A DNA stretch of 12,004 bases from contig DIQS01000064.1 of NCBI GenBank assembly GCA_002427325.1, positions 63,146 to 75,149 of the forward strand, in the 5' to 3' direction. The notes below the pieces were generated by a model. That model was not told the DNA's origin. It made no database searches and was given only the letters and a program-made list of their open reading frames with translations. This DNA is from Cloacimonetes bacterium UBA5456. Its GTDB lineage: Bacteria; Cloacimonadota; Cloacimonadia; Cloacimonadales; Cloacimonadaceae. A program made the translations under genes and the position numbers. Below are positions 1 to 6,815 of this stretch, in pieces; within the stretch, counting starts at the first letter, position 1, and every line of letters starts with the position of its first letter.

Positions 1-17
1 ATATCATGACCAGAACC
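1..17. repeat. Left copy of 17-bp inverted repeat shared by both window ends
   Basis: The sequence ATATCATGACCAGAACC is the exact reverse complement of 11979-11995. It contains the palindrome TCATGA. No further internal copy was noticed by eye. An exact 17-bp match placed precisely at both ends is very unlikely by chance, so this is probably a copy of a dispersed repeat cut by the window edge. Its function is unknown. Confidence 0.7.
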
Positions 18-76
18 CAGTAAGTAAGAGGGTAGAACGATGCATCTTGTAAGAGGCAGAAACCGTGATTTTTCAT
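1..76 (-). other. Open frame running off the left edge, MKNHG start; repeat-derived or gene fragment
   Basis: From an ATG at 76-74 the minus strand stays open to the window edge for 25 codons, beginning MKNHGFCLLQDASFYPL and continuing TYWVLVMI. There is no Shine-Dalgarno sequence: the ATG follows directly on the T-run of the terminator at 84-115, which argues against an expressed gene. The start resembles the small frame at 11886-11954 (MKNHGEILKENVALLQ), sharing MKNHG and LLQ, and the two share 15 of 16 bases around the ATG. The best reading is a repeat family that happens to be open. A real small or truncated gene cannot be excluded. I do not recognise the peptide. Confidence 0.25.
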
Positions 77-77
77 C
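62..77. repeat. Left copy of 16-bp direct repeat (ACCRTGATTTTTCATC)
   Basis: ACCGTGATTTTTCATC here and ACCATGATTTTTCATC at 11940-11955 match at 15 of 16 positions in the same orientation. The core ATGA-N4/5-TCAT is nearly palindromic. Together with the 17-bp inverted pair, it suggests that both ends carry diverged, rearranged copies of one repeat. Confidence 0.5.
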
Positions 78-83
78 AATATC

Positions 84-115
84 AAAAAAATGAGCCCGAG
101 ATAAACCCGGGCTCT
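84..115 (-). terminator. Rho-independent terminator closing the minus-strand operon
   Basis: Read on the minus strand, GAGCCCG and CGGGCTC form a 7-bp GC-rich stem (108-114 with 92-98) around a 9-nt loop. One A and then seven T residues follow (90-84). It lies 27 bp past the stop codon of the oxidoreductase gene, the last gene of the run, and there is no other gene between. The stem plus T-run is the classical intrinsic terminator form, and it marks the 3' end of the long polycistronic unit. Confidence 0.85.
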
Positions 116-141
116 GCTGTACCTTTAATCTTATAAACACA

Positions 142-1170
142 TCAAAGAGGAAGTGATACGCGCTGTCCAGTCTTTGCTGATTGATAGATTGCTTGGATAA
201 TTTCAACAGACTTGCGACCATCTCTTCCATTGGTTGAGGGGATAGTTTTGCCTAAAAGAACGTCGATCACATTTTGATAATAATAGCTGTGTCCAAATCC
301 GTAAACATTTGGCGGGTTGTAGTTTGAATCAAAAATAGCCCTGTCATCATCGTCATACTCTTCAAACTCCCATTTTTCTACCTTATTAACAGCTACTCCG
401 CCGATCTTGACGGTTCCCTTTTCACCGATGATGGTGATTGAACCTTCAAAGTTCTTTGGGAAGGTAAGCATTGTCACATTGATTGATGCGATGATGCCGC
501 TTCGAAACTTAAGTATAGCTGAGCCGGTATCTTCGGCCTCGATTTTGCGCGCCATCGTGGAAGTAAATGCCGAAACGCTATCGACATTGCCTAAAAGCCA
601 ATAAATAGCATCCACATAGTGACTTGCCTGGTTCATAAAAGCGCCACCGTCAAATTCCCAAGTCCCACGCCATTTCTCTGCATCATAATAGGCTTGAGGG
701 CGTTGCCAGAACACGTTTGCCTGAGCATAATAAATCTGTCCGAACCTATCTTTATCAATAGCTTTCTTCAAGAGTTGCATAGTGCTATTCAGCCTATTTT
801 GCTTCACCACAAAGAGTTCGACGTTGTTATCATCGCATGCCTTAATAAGACGGTCTGCATCCGCAATATTGGTTGCCATTGGCTTTTCTGTCAGAACATT
901 CACCCCTGCTTTTGCGACGTCAACACCGTGTAAGGGGTGCAAACCGCTGGGCGTGCAAATCGATACCAAGTCGAGCTTTTCCTCTTTCAGCATCTGATGA
1001 TGATTTGTGTAAATGTTTTTAATGCCATAGGTTTCCGCTGCCAGCTTTGCTTTTTCGGGATTAGTATCGCAAACAGCCACAAATTCAGCTTCAGGAATCT
1101 GGGTAATAGCTTCAAAATGGTTCTTAGAGATCCGGCCGCAGCCGATGAGCCCAAGTTTAATTTTTGTCAT
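142..1170 (-). CDS. Gfo/Idh/MocA family NAD(P)-dependent sugar oxidoreductase
   Basis: This is a 342-residue cytosolic dehydrogenase of the Gfo/Idh/MocA family, whose members oxidise or reduce a hydroxyl of a sugar, often as a nucleotide sugar. The N-terminal Rossmann fold has the dinucleotide-binding loop GLIGCGRIS (residues 7-15). The family EKP motif is at 95-97, its Lys being the usual catalytic residue. The C-terminal alpha/beta half contains GGAFMNQASHYVD (175-187), with His184 in the usual active-site position. Length is typical for the family. The VKQNR (122-126) and WRGTW (167-171) segments recall the WlbA/WbpB-like branch acting on UDP-N-acetylglucosaminuronate. That substrate is a guess, because the partner aminotransferase and acetyltransferase are not in the window. 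The start has AAGGAG ten bases upstream, overlapping the stop of the preceding gene, 15 bp away. It is the last gene before the terminator. An acidic stretch, EFEEYDDDDR (268-277), is unusual. Confidence 0.9.
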   Translation of the reverse strand: MTKIKLGLIGCGRISKNHFEAITQIPEAEFVAVCDTNPEKAKLAAETYGIKNIYTNHHQMLKEEKLDLVSICTPSGLHPLHGVDVAKAGVNVLTEKPMATNIADADRLIKACDDNNVELFVVKQNRLNSTMQLLKKAIDKDRFGQIYYAQANVFWQRPQAYYDAEKWRGTWEFDGGAFMNQASHYVDAIYWLLGNVDSVSAFTSTMARKIEAEDTGSAILKFRSGIIASINVTMLTFPKNFEGSITIIGEKGTVKIGGVAVNKVEKWEFEEYDDDDRAIFDSNYNPPNVYGFGHSYYYQNVIDVLLGKTIPSTNGRDGRKSVEIIQAIYQSAKTGQRVSLPL

Positions 1171-1185
1171 GGAATGACTTCTCCT

Positions 1186-2364
1186 TTAATCCTTATCAAT
1201 TAATTTATTGACTCGTTCGCTGATGAGTTCAGTCACAGCCTCACGAGAATATGTTTTTGCAATGAGAGCTCTGCCGGATTTCCCAATCTGAGCTCTGGTT
1301 TCTTCATGGTCTAACAAAGTTTTAATCTTATCCACAAAAGCATTGTTATCAGCGGCAGACATGATATCCACTTCGTCGTCGGCTTTGAGGCTTTCCACCA
1401 CATTCGGGGTGGTGACGACAGGGATGCCGCAAGCCATGGCTTCTAATGCCTTATTCTGGATGCCGGCACTGAAATACAGCGGGGCAACAAAGATATCACT
1501 CTTGAAAAGCTCTTCATAAAGATCATCTACGAAGCCCAGAACATGAGTGTTATTTTGCCCGTGCAAAGCTTGAACTTCAGGCTTAGGATTTGCACCGACA
1601 ATATAGAATTGCAGATCTGGATGGTCTCTAATCAATGCAGGCATAATCTTTTTAGCAACATTCTCAGCCGCGACGATATTGTGCGGAACACTCATGTTGC
1701 CGGTGAATATTAGCCTATTTTTAAGCTTTGAATCGGCAATCTTTTCCGGAATAAACACTTGATTTGGCATTATGGTGCTACGCTTGTGGTCTTTGAGTCC
1801 CATAGTGCTGATATCGACTGGCGAGATCACCCAATTCTCGGCGAAGAGATTGGCGGTATCGAGCTCATATTGCGCAGTGCGCTCGCTTTCCACATGAAAG
1901 AAGAGCTTCCTGATGCCGCTGATATGCTCCAAACTGCGCTTATATTCCAGTGAAATGCAATCGGTATAATCCAAGATAACCTGACTGTCGCTGAATATCT
2001 TGGCATAGGGAACCATGCGAATCAGATGGGTATAGACCAAATCATAATGATTGTCTTGTTTAAGCTCTTGAAGCTTTCTCATGAGATTTTTGTTTTTATA
2101 ATATGCCACTTGGAAAGGAGTCTTTGATGGGATATTGAACGCCATGTTTTTAAGTGCTCTTTGTTTCGTATGTTCAATAAAATAGGTGTGAGGAATCTCT
2201 TTGTCCAGCACGCTCATAGCTTCGGAATCGATGGATTTATCCACCAAAGAAGCCAAGGTAAGCTCACCTAATTTGTTTAATTCACGCAAAAAGAATAGGG
2301 TTCTGACCTTGTCCCCCCTATCCGGCGGATATGGTATTCTGGAACTTAAAAAAAGGATTTTCAA
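1186..2364 (-). CDS. GT4-like glycosyltransferase (TIGR03087/Stp1-like)
   Basis: This is a 392-residue GT-B fold glycosyltransferase, probably adding a sugar to a lipid-linked surface glycan at the inner face of the cytoplasmic membrane. The N-terminus MKILFLSSRIPYPPDRGDKVR matches the opening of the sugar transferases found with PEP-CTERM/EpsH systems (TIGR03087), which contain a PPD-x-GDK-x-R motif. The C-terminal donor-binding half has LIFTGNMSVPHN (218-229) and AGIQNKALEAMACGIPVV (300-317). In this branch the first Glu of the classical E-x7-E pair is replaced, here by Ala300, while Lys305 and Glu308 are kept. The start codon is TTG, supported by AAGGAG five bases upstream, and the stop TAG of the previous gene lies between the two. 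The gap is 2 bp, so translation is probably coupled. Donor and acceptor sugars cannot be read from sequence. Confidence 0.88.
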   Translation of the reverse strand: MKILFLSSRIPYPPDRGDKVRTLFFLRELNKLGELTLASLVDKSIDSEAMSVLDKEIPHTYFIEHTKQRALKNMAFNIPSKTPFQVAYYKNKNLMRKLQELKQDNHYDLVYTHLIRMVPYAKIFSDSQVILDYTDCISLEYKRSLEHISGIRKLFFHVESERTAQYELDTANLFAENWVISPVDISTMGLKDHKRSTIMPNQVFIPEKIADSKLKNRLIFTGNMSVPHNIVAAENVAKKIMPALIRDHPDLQFYIVGANPKPEVQALHGQNNTHVLGFVDDLYEELFKSDIFVAPLYFSAGIQNKALEAMACGIPVVTTPNVVESLKADDEVDIMSAADNNAFVDKIKTLLDHEETRAQIGKSGRALIAKTYSREAVTELISERVNKLIDKD

Positions 2365-2375
2365 TTCTACTCCTT
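2365..2375 (-). promoter_or_regulatory. Ribosome binding site deciding a TTG start
   Basis: On the minus strand AAGGAG (2375-2370) is followed by TAGAA and then TTG (2364-2362). TAG is the stop of the upstream glycosyltransferase fusion. The strong Shine-Dalgarno sequence at ideal spacing, and the family-typical MKILFLSS opening, make TTG the real start. Termination of one gene and initiation of the next share the same dozen bases. Confidence 0.75.
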
Positions 2376-4610
2376 GTTTAGCAGCTCTGAATATATCTGC
2401 AGATATTTTTCCTCTTCGGCTTCCCAGGACATGTGGCTAAATACAAATTCTTTGCCGATAAATCCTCTCTGGGCAAGCTCTTCGGGCTTGGATAGCATCT
2501 CTTTAATGGCTTTAGAGATCGATTTTACATCCTTAGGGTCAATATATCTACCGCTGTCGGAGTTGTCAAGCAGTTCTATATTAGCCGGGATATTTGAAGC
2601 CAAAATAGGCAAGGATGCCGCCATATATTCAAGCATCTTGGTGGGCAAGCAATGCATGTTGTTTGGATTTGGGAAGATCATGTGTATCCCCAGCGCGCAT
2701 TGTCCCAAAAGCTCTGCCGCCTCTTCCCTATTGATAAAACCGTGTTCCACAACCTTGCTAAATCCGGGCAAGTTGCAAACCTCGTCTCGCAATTCTGGCG
2801 GCTCGAAGCTTCCGGCAAGATGCAGCTTGCAATCAATATTTTCAATGGCTTTGACCAATTCTATGATGCCGCGTTCTTTGGTAATGCTGCCTAAATAGCA
2901 TAGATTGCGGCTTTTATAACGCTGTTCGTTGACGGCGACATTCTCCCATTCGGCAAGAATGGGATAGTTGTGAATCACAGGGATTCCGCCAAATTTATCA
3001 GCAATATGCTCGGTGACGGTCATGGATTGTTCAAAAATATTCAGTGCGGTTTTCTCCACGCTTCTTATGGCTTTGGCAAGGATAAAGCTTTGGAACTTAT
3101 TAAGATAGTCTTTATGAGTGAGCAAGTCGGAATAAGATTCGTGCATATCATAGATCACCGGCTTACGGCTTAATTTTCTCAGCCATATCGCCATCGGAAT
3201 CAATTCCGGGTCGTGAATTTGATAGATATCGGCAGAGATGTAAAGTGCTCTTCTAAGCAGCTTCATAGGAGTCACTATCATGCGTTTGAGCCTTCCTTCA
3301 GCAGCACCTACGTCTTGGATGATGACGCCATTCTTTCGCTCGTGCCTCATTCCGTCTGCAACCACCAAATGCACTTTATAGCCAGCTTTTTCGAGGCTCA
3401 TACACTGTTTATAAAAGACCCTGACATCAGTTCTTTTGTGCACGGAGCTGAGATGGCAGGCGATAAGCTCATGTTTTGGCTTGGGATATAAGGAGATGGT
3501 CTTTTTCACGATATTACGGATGTCATAATTCTGCGTGGCATATTCTCTGATATGTTCCCGATCCCAATCGCTTGAAACCAGCTCTCTTATGCCGTGAGCA
3601 AAAGCATCGCTGTCTTTGGGCGGAACGATGATACCAGTCTCTTCTGTGACGATATATTCACTTCCACCGTTGCGAGTCGCCAAAACGGGCAAACCAGACG
3701 CCATTGCTTCGATCACCGTGATGCCAAAGCTCTCAATGAAACTTGGATGAACCAGCGCATCATGCTCTTTGAGGAGCTGAGCAACCTCGCTTGGAGTCTT
3801 GCTTCCCAAAAACTCAACTTGCTCTTCAAGATGATATTTACTCGTCAGGTTCTGAAGCTCTTCTTTATAAGCTCCATCGCCCACAATGCTTAGTTTCAGC
3901 GAGCTGTCCCCCACTTTAGAGAGAGCTTCAAGCAAGACCTGAACTCCTTTATGTTCTACTAAATATCCAATATATATCAATCTTTTGATTTCCTGGCTGC
4001 TTGCTTGCGGCGTGAAAAGCTCTGTATCAATCCCATTGGGAACAACCACCACGTTGTTCCTTGAAACTCCATGTTTTAAGAGAATGTTCTTTGTGTGTTC
4101 GGATACGGCAATGATCTTATCTGCACCATGATATGCATGCAACATCATCTTATTCATATATTTGATAGATAATAGTGTCTCCAAAACAGCTTGATGTTCA
4201 GTGATAACATAAGGAATCCCCATTTGTCGCGCGAGTGATGCAACCGCAACCCCATCAGGAAAACAGAAGTTTATGTGCAAAAGGTCAATCTTCTTTCGCT
4301 TGTTTAGAAACCACAATATCGGTGCGATGGCAAGCCTTTCAAATAAAGGAACAAATGCCCGCATGAAATTCTTGGGAAACAGCACAAATCGTGGGTGCCA
4401 TATCCTTATTTTACGTCCTTCAAAGTTCTCAAAGCGAATGTGAGGAACCCCTTCGACGCTTTTCCTTCTGGACTTAACAAAATATCCAACCGGTGCTATT
4501 ACATCAATATCAATATTCTTAGGATAGTGAGCAAGGTTTTTCAGAACAAAGTTGCCCTTCGTTGGCTCAGCCGGGTTTGGATAAATGCTATTAATGAATA
4601 ATACTCTCAT
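2367..4610 (-). CDS. Tandem fusion of two GT4-type glycosyltransferases
   Basis: This single 747-residue frame contains two complete GT-B glycosyltransferases, each of normal length. The first (about 1-377) has FPDGVAVASLARQMGIPYV (117-135), the hinge segment VVVPNGIDTELF (188-199) and the catalytic E-x7-E motif ESFGITVIE (Glu293, Glu301). The second (about 378-747) opens with HELIACHLSSVHKRTDVR, has IHDPELIP (465-472) and MHESYSDLL (489-497), and carries the variant motif LPTKMLEYMAASLPIL (655-670), with Lys658 and Glu661 but His653 in place of the first Glu. There is almost no linker and no methionine at the junction (near base 3482), so the second half is not separately initiated. The two activities may act in sequence on one lipid-linked glycan. 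The start ATG has GAGGA 4 bases upstream and overlaps the end of the flippase gene by 20 bp. Specificities are unknown. Confidence 0.88.
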   Translation of the reverse strand: MRVLFINSIYPNPAEPTKGNFVLKNLAHYPKNIDIDVIAPVGYFVKSRRKSVEGVPHIRFENFEGRKIRIWHPRFVLFPKNFMRAFVPLFERLAIAPILWFLNKRKKIDLLHINFCFPDGVAVASLARQMGIPYVITEHQAVLETLLSIKYMNKMMLHAYHGADKIIAVSEHTKNILLKHGVSRNNVVVVPNGIDTELFTPQASSQEIKRLIYIGYLVEHKGVQVLLEALSKVGDSSLKLSIVGDGAYKEELQNLTSKYHLEEQVEFLGSKTPSEVAQLLKEHDALVHPSFIESFGITVIEAMASGLPVLATRNGGSEYIVTEETGIIVPPKDSDAFAHGIRELVSSDWDREHIREYATQNYDIRNIVKKTISLYPKPKHELIACHLSSVHKRTDVRVFYKQCMSLEKAGYKVHLVVADGMRHERKNGVIIQDVGAAEGRLKRMIVTPMKLLRRALYISADIYQIHDPELIPMAIWLRKLSRKPVIYDMHESYSDLLTHKDYLNKFQSFILAKAIRSVEKTALNIFEQSMTVTEHIADKFGGIPVIHNYPILAEWENVAVNEQRYKSRNLCYLGSITKERGIIELVKAIENIDCKLHLAGSFEPPELRDEVCNLPGFSKVVEHGFINREEAAELLGQCALGIHMIFPNPNNMHCLPTKMLEYMAASLPILASNIPANIELLDNSDSGRYIDPKDVKSISKAIKEMLSKPEELAQRGFIGKEFVFSHMSWEAEEEKYLQIYSELLNKE

Positions 4611-5931
4611 TATTTCCTCTAATTTTGCTTAAAACTGATTGAACAATCTGGAATATGTCTCTAAAATCTTCTTTTCTAATGATGAGACTGCTTATCTTGC
4701 TCTCTTTATGAGTTGTAAAATACCAAACAAGTAAAATTACACACCACAGTGGATAAACGATGGATGAAGCAATCGCAGCACCGTTGTATCCATATATCGG
4801 GATGATGAAATAACTGAGCAAAACCTTGATAGAAGTTGCGATGAATGGCGCAATAATCGTGAAAACAGGGAAGCCCTTGCTCCAAAGAAAGGTGTTGAAC
4901 AAAGAGCCAAGCGTGAGCCCAAATATCGCTGGAATCATATACATAAATGCATTATATGCACCGATGTACTGACTTGTGTACATGAAGTTGATCACAAAAG
5001 GACCCAATACAGCCATGCCAACAATGCAGACAATATTAAACGCAATCATCAAAATAAACACTTTTCTTAATATCTCAAGCGATGCCCTATCATCGTTTAA
5101 TGCCGCAAACTTATTCAGGATCACGATGCCAATCATATTACTGGTGACGTTGATAATATCCACGAAATTAATCGCCAAAGCATATACTCCAATATCAGCA
5201 AAGCTGGCAAGTTGCTTCAGAATCAACATATCAACGCGCGTCATCATGATGAGTATATACTCGCTAAGAAATGCCCTGAAGCCCATGATATAGGAGCTTT
5301 TTACAAGCACCCAATCCCAAACAAACTTAAATGATGTCTGCTTGACTATCCTAAAGTGAAAGACTGTGATAACCAAAAACATAGCGAGTGTATATAAAAG
5401 AAAGCTGCTCTCCATCCGAAATGACTTTTTGAAAGTCCAAAACAGCGGCAAGATCAAGACCATAAAGAAGATGGTTGGCAACATCAACTGTAAAGAATAA
5501 TCCTTTATTTCATTCATGCCAATTGATATCACCTTCTGCCGATTGTGCATCAAAAACAAAGCGATATAAATAGCCAATGCAATAATCACTAAGGGATGAT
5601 ATTCCGCTCCACCTAAGATACGATCCGAGAAGAAAGCAAAGATGATCAAGCTGACGATCATGCTAAGCCCAAAAGTGATCAAAGAGAGACTATATAAGGC
5701 GCGCGGGTCAGCTTTCTCCCTTTGCAGGCTATACATAAAAGACTTTGAAACGCCGAAATCAAAGAGCATCCAAACCACAGAATTCACGGTAAAAAGATAA
5801 ACATATCTTCCCCGAAGGTCGGGACCCAAAAAGCGAGCCAAAAACCAATTGACCACAAAAGCCGTGATCATCGTAATAGCTTGTGCGACAGTGGTAAAAG
5901 ATATGTTTTTCTTAAGATTAATTTCGCTCAT
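4591..5931 (-). CDS. Wzx-type oligosaccharide flippase (polysaccharide biosynthesis/MOP superfamily)
   Basis: This is a 446-residue, very hydrophobic integral membrane protein, with roughly 12 membrane segments judged by eye. The opening region TVAQAITMITAFVVNW followed by FLARFLGPDLRGRY (about residues 14-43) is characteristic of the Polysacc_synt/RfbX group of the MOP superfamily. These proteins flip undecaprenyl-diphosphate-linked oligosaccharides from the cytoplasmic to the periplasmic leaflet. Length fits the family (about 400-500). The position next to glycosyltransferases and downstream of uppS supports a role in O-antigen, capsule or glycoprotein glycan export. The ATG lies 14 bp inside the end of the DMT transporter gene and has no clear Shine-Dalgarno, so it probably relies on translational coupling. 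No Wzy polymerase or ligase is visible in the window. The exact substrate is not predictable. Confidence 0.88.
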   Translation of the reverse strand: MSEINLKKNISFTTVAQAITMITAFVVNWFLARFLGPDLRGRYVYLFTVNSVVWMLFDFGVSKSFMYSLQREKADPRALYSLSLITFGLSMIVSLIIFAFFSDRILGGAEYHPLVIIALAIYIALFLMHNRQKVISIGMNEIKDYSLQLMLPTIFFMVLILPLFWTFKKSFRMESSFLLYTLAMFLVITVFHFRIVKQTSFKFVWDWVLVKSSYIMGFRAFLSEYILIMMTRVDMLILKQLASFADIGVYALAINFVDIINVTSNMIGIVILNKFAALNDDRASLEILRKVFILMIAFNIVCIVGMAVLGPFVINFMYTSQYIGAYNAFMYMIPAIFGLTLGSLFNTFLWSKGFPVFTIIAPFIATSIKVLLSYFIIPIYGYNGAAIASSIVYPLWCVILLVWYFTTHKESKISSLIIRKEDFRDIFQIVQSVLSKIRGNNESIIH

Positions 5932-6814
5932 ACAGCTTTTGCCAGATGCCTCTGCTTAGGGCGAGCATTACAAAGATTATACCCACAATCTGCACGAAAG
6001 AAAGCATTTCTTTGAGGAAGAGATATGCCAAGATGGAAGCAAGCGCCGGCTTCAAGAAGAAATAGAGCGAAGTCTTATATGCCGTAAGCGCTTCCATAGC
6101 ATTGAAATATAAGATATATGCGATGCCTGAGACAAACACACCTAAGTATAGGATGATGAGCACATTGCTGAGACTCAACTCAAAGCTCATATCGATCTTC
6201 AAGAACATATTGATGATAGTGAGTATCACGGCACCCGAAAGGAAAGTGAACGAGTTTGTGAAAAGGTTTCCATAGCTTGCGATGGCTTTCTTTGTCAGAA
6301 CGGTATAGAGCGCAAATGTAATGGACGCCAAGATGGCAAAAACGATTCCAAAGGGCAGGTTTTGGAATGTGCTTTGCAGGATGTCCTTCTCCCCAAGAAC
6401 AATGACAATCAAACCCAGCGCACCCAAGACCAAGCTCAAGACATGGTGTTTATTGACCCTCTCTTTTAAGATCAGGTGTGCAAACACGCTCACAAATAGC
6501 GGATTCATGCTAACAATTACTGCTGTGAGCGATGCTTTACCATACTGTATTGCAAATTGAAGGAGCAGCATGCTGATTACGACATTGAGAATTCCCAATA
6601 AGCCGAGCTTTAGCATGCTGCTCGCATTAACTTTAATTTCTTTCTTTGCCACATCTCTGAGCGCAAAAGGCAAGAGCACCAACCCGCCGATCAGAAAACG
6701 CCAAGCCGTGATTGAATATGGCGTCATCTGCTCTGCCAAGAGCTTTCCTGAAAGCTCTAAGGAAGACCACATGCAGATCGCAAGCAGGCTGAAGATATGG
6801 CTTTTAAGTTTCAA
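5918..6814 (-). CDS. EamA/DMT superfamily transporter
   Basis: This is a 298-residue inner-membrane protein with the classical double EamA repeat: about five hydrophobic helices in each half, the second repeat starting near residue 150 (FGIVFAILASITFALYTVLT). The first repeat ends with the conserved FVSVFAHLILKERVNKHH region, and the second with FLKPALASILAYLFLKEML, the usual P-x-hydrophobic-LKE ending of both halves. DMT proteins export metabolites such as amino acids or nucleotide sugars, and related small proteins (ArnE/ArnF) flip undecaprenyl-linked sugar. In this operon a role in envelope precursor transport is possible but is inference from context only. The start is TTG, one base after the TAA stop of the secreted protein gene. 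In-frame TGA upstream excludes an earlier start, and a later ATG would remove part of the first helix. The Shine-Dalgarno sequence is weak. Confidence 0.88.
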   Translation of the reverse strand: MKLKSHIFSLLAICMWSSLELSGKLLAEQMTPYSITAWRFLIGGLVLLPFALRDVAKKEIKVNASSMLKLGLLGILNVVISMLLLQFAIQYGKASLTAVIVSMNPLFVSVFAHLILKERVNKHHVLSLVLGALGLIVIVLGEKDILQSTFQNLPFGIVFAILASITFALYTVLTKKAIASYGNLFTNSFTFLSGAVILTIINMFLKIDMSFELSLSNVLIILYLGVFVSGIAYILYFNAMEALTAYKTSLYFFLKPALASILAYLFLKEMLSFVQIVGIIFVMLALSRGIWQKLYERN

Positions 6815-6815
6815 T

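Noticed and set aside
2374..2898. 174-residue plus-strand open frame antisense to the second glycosyltransferase half
   Set aside because: It is opposite a well-supported conserved region (LPTKMLEYM). Its composition is low in complexity and rich in Ser, as expected of a reverse-complement frame.
3440..3520. Frameshift or lost stop joining the two glycosyltransferase halves by error
   Set aside because: The frame passes through the junction without unusual codons and both domains are intact. No positive sign of an error was seen, although reads should confirm it.
4737..4922. 61-residue minus-strand frame within the flippase gene
   Set aside because: It is an alternative frame of a conserved membrane protein, with no ribosome binding site or recognisable features.
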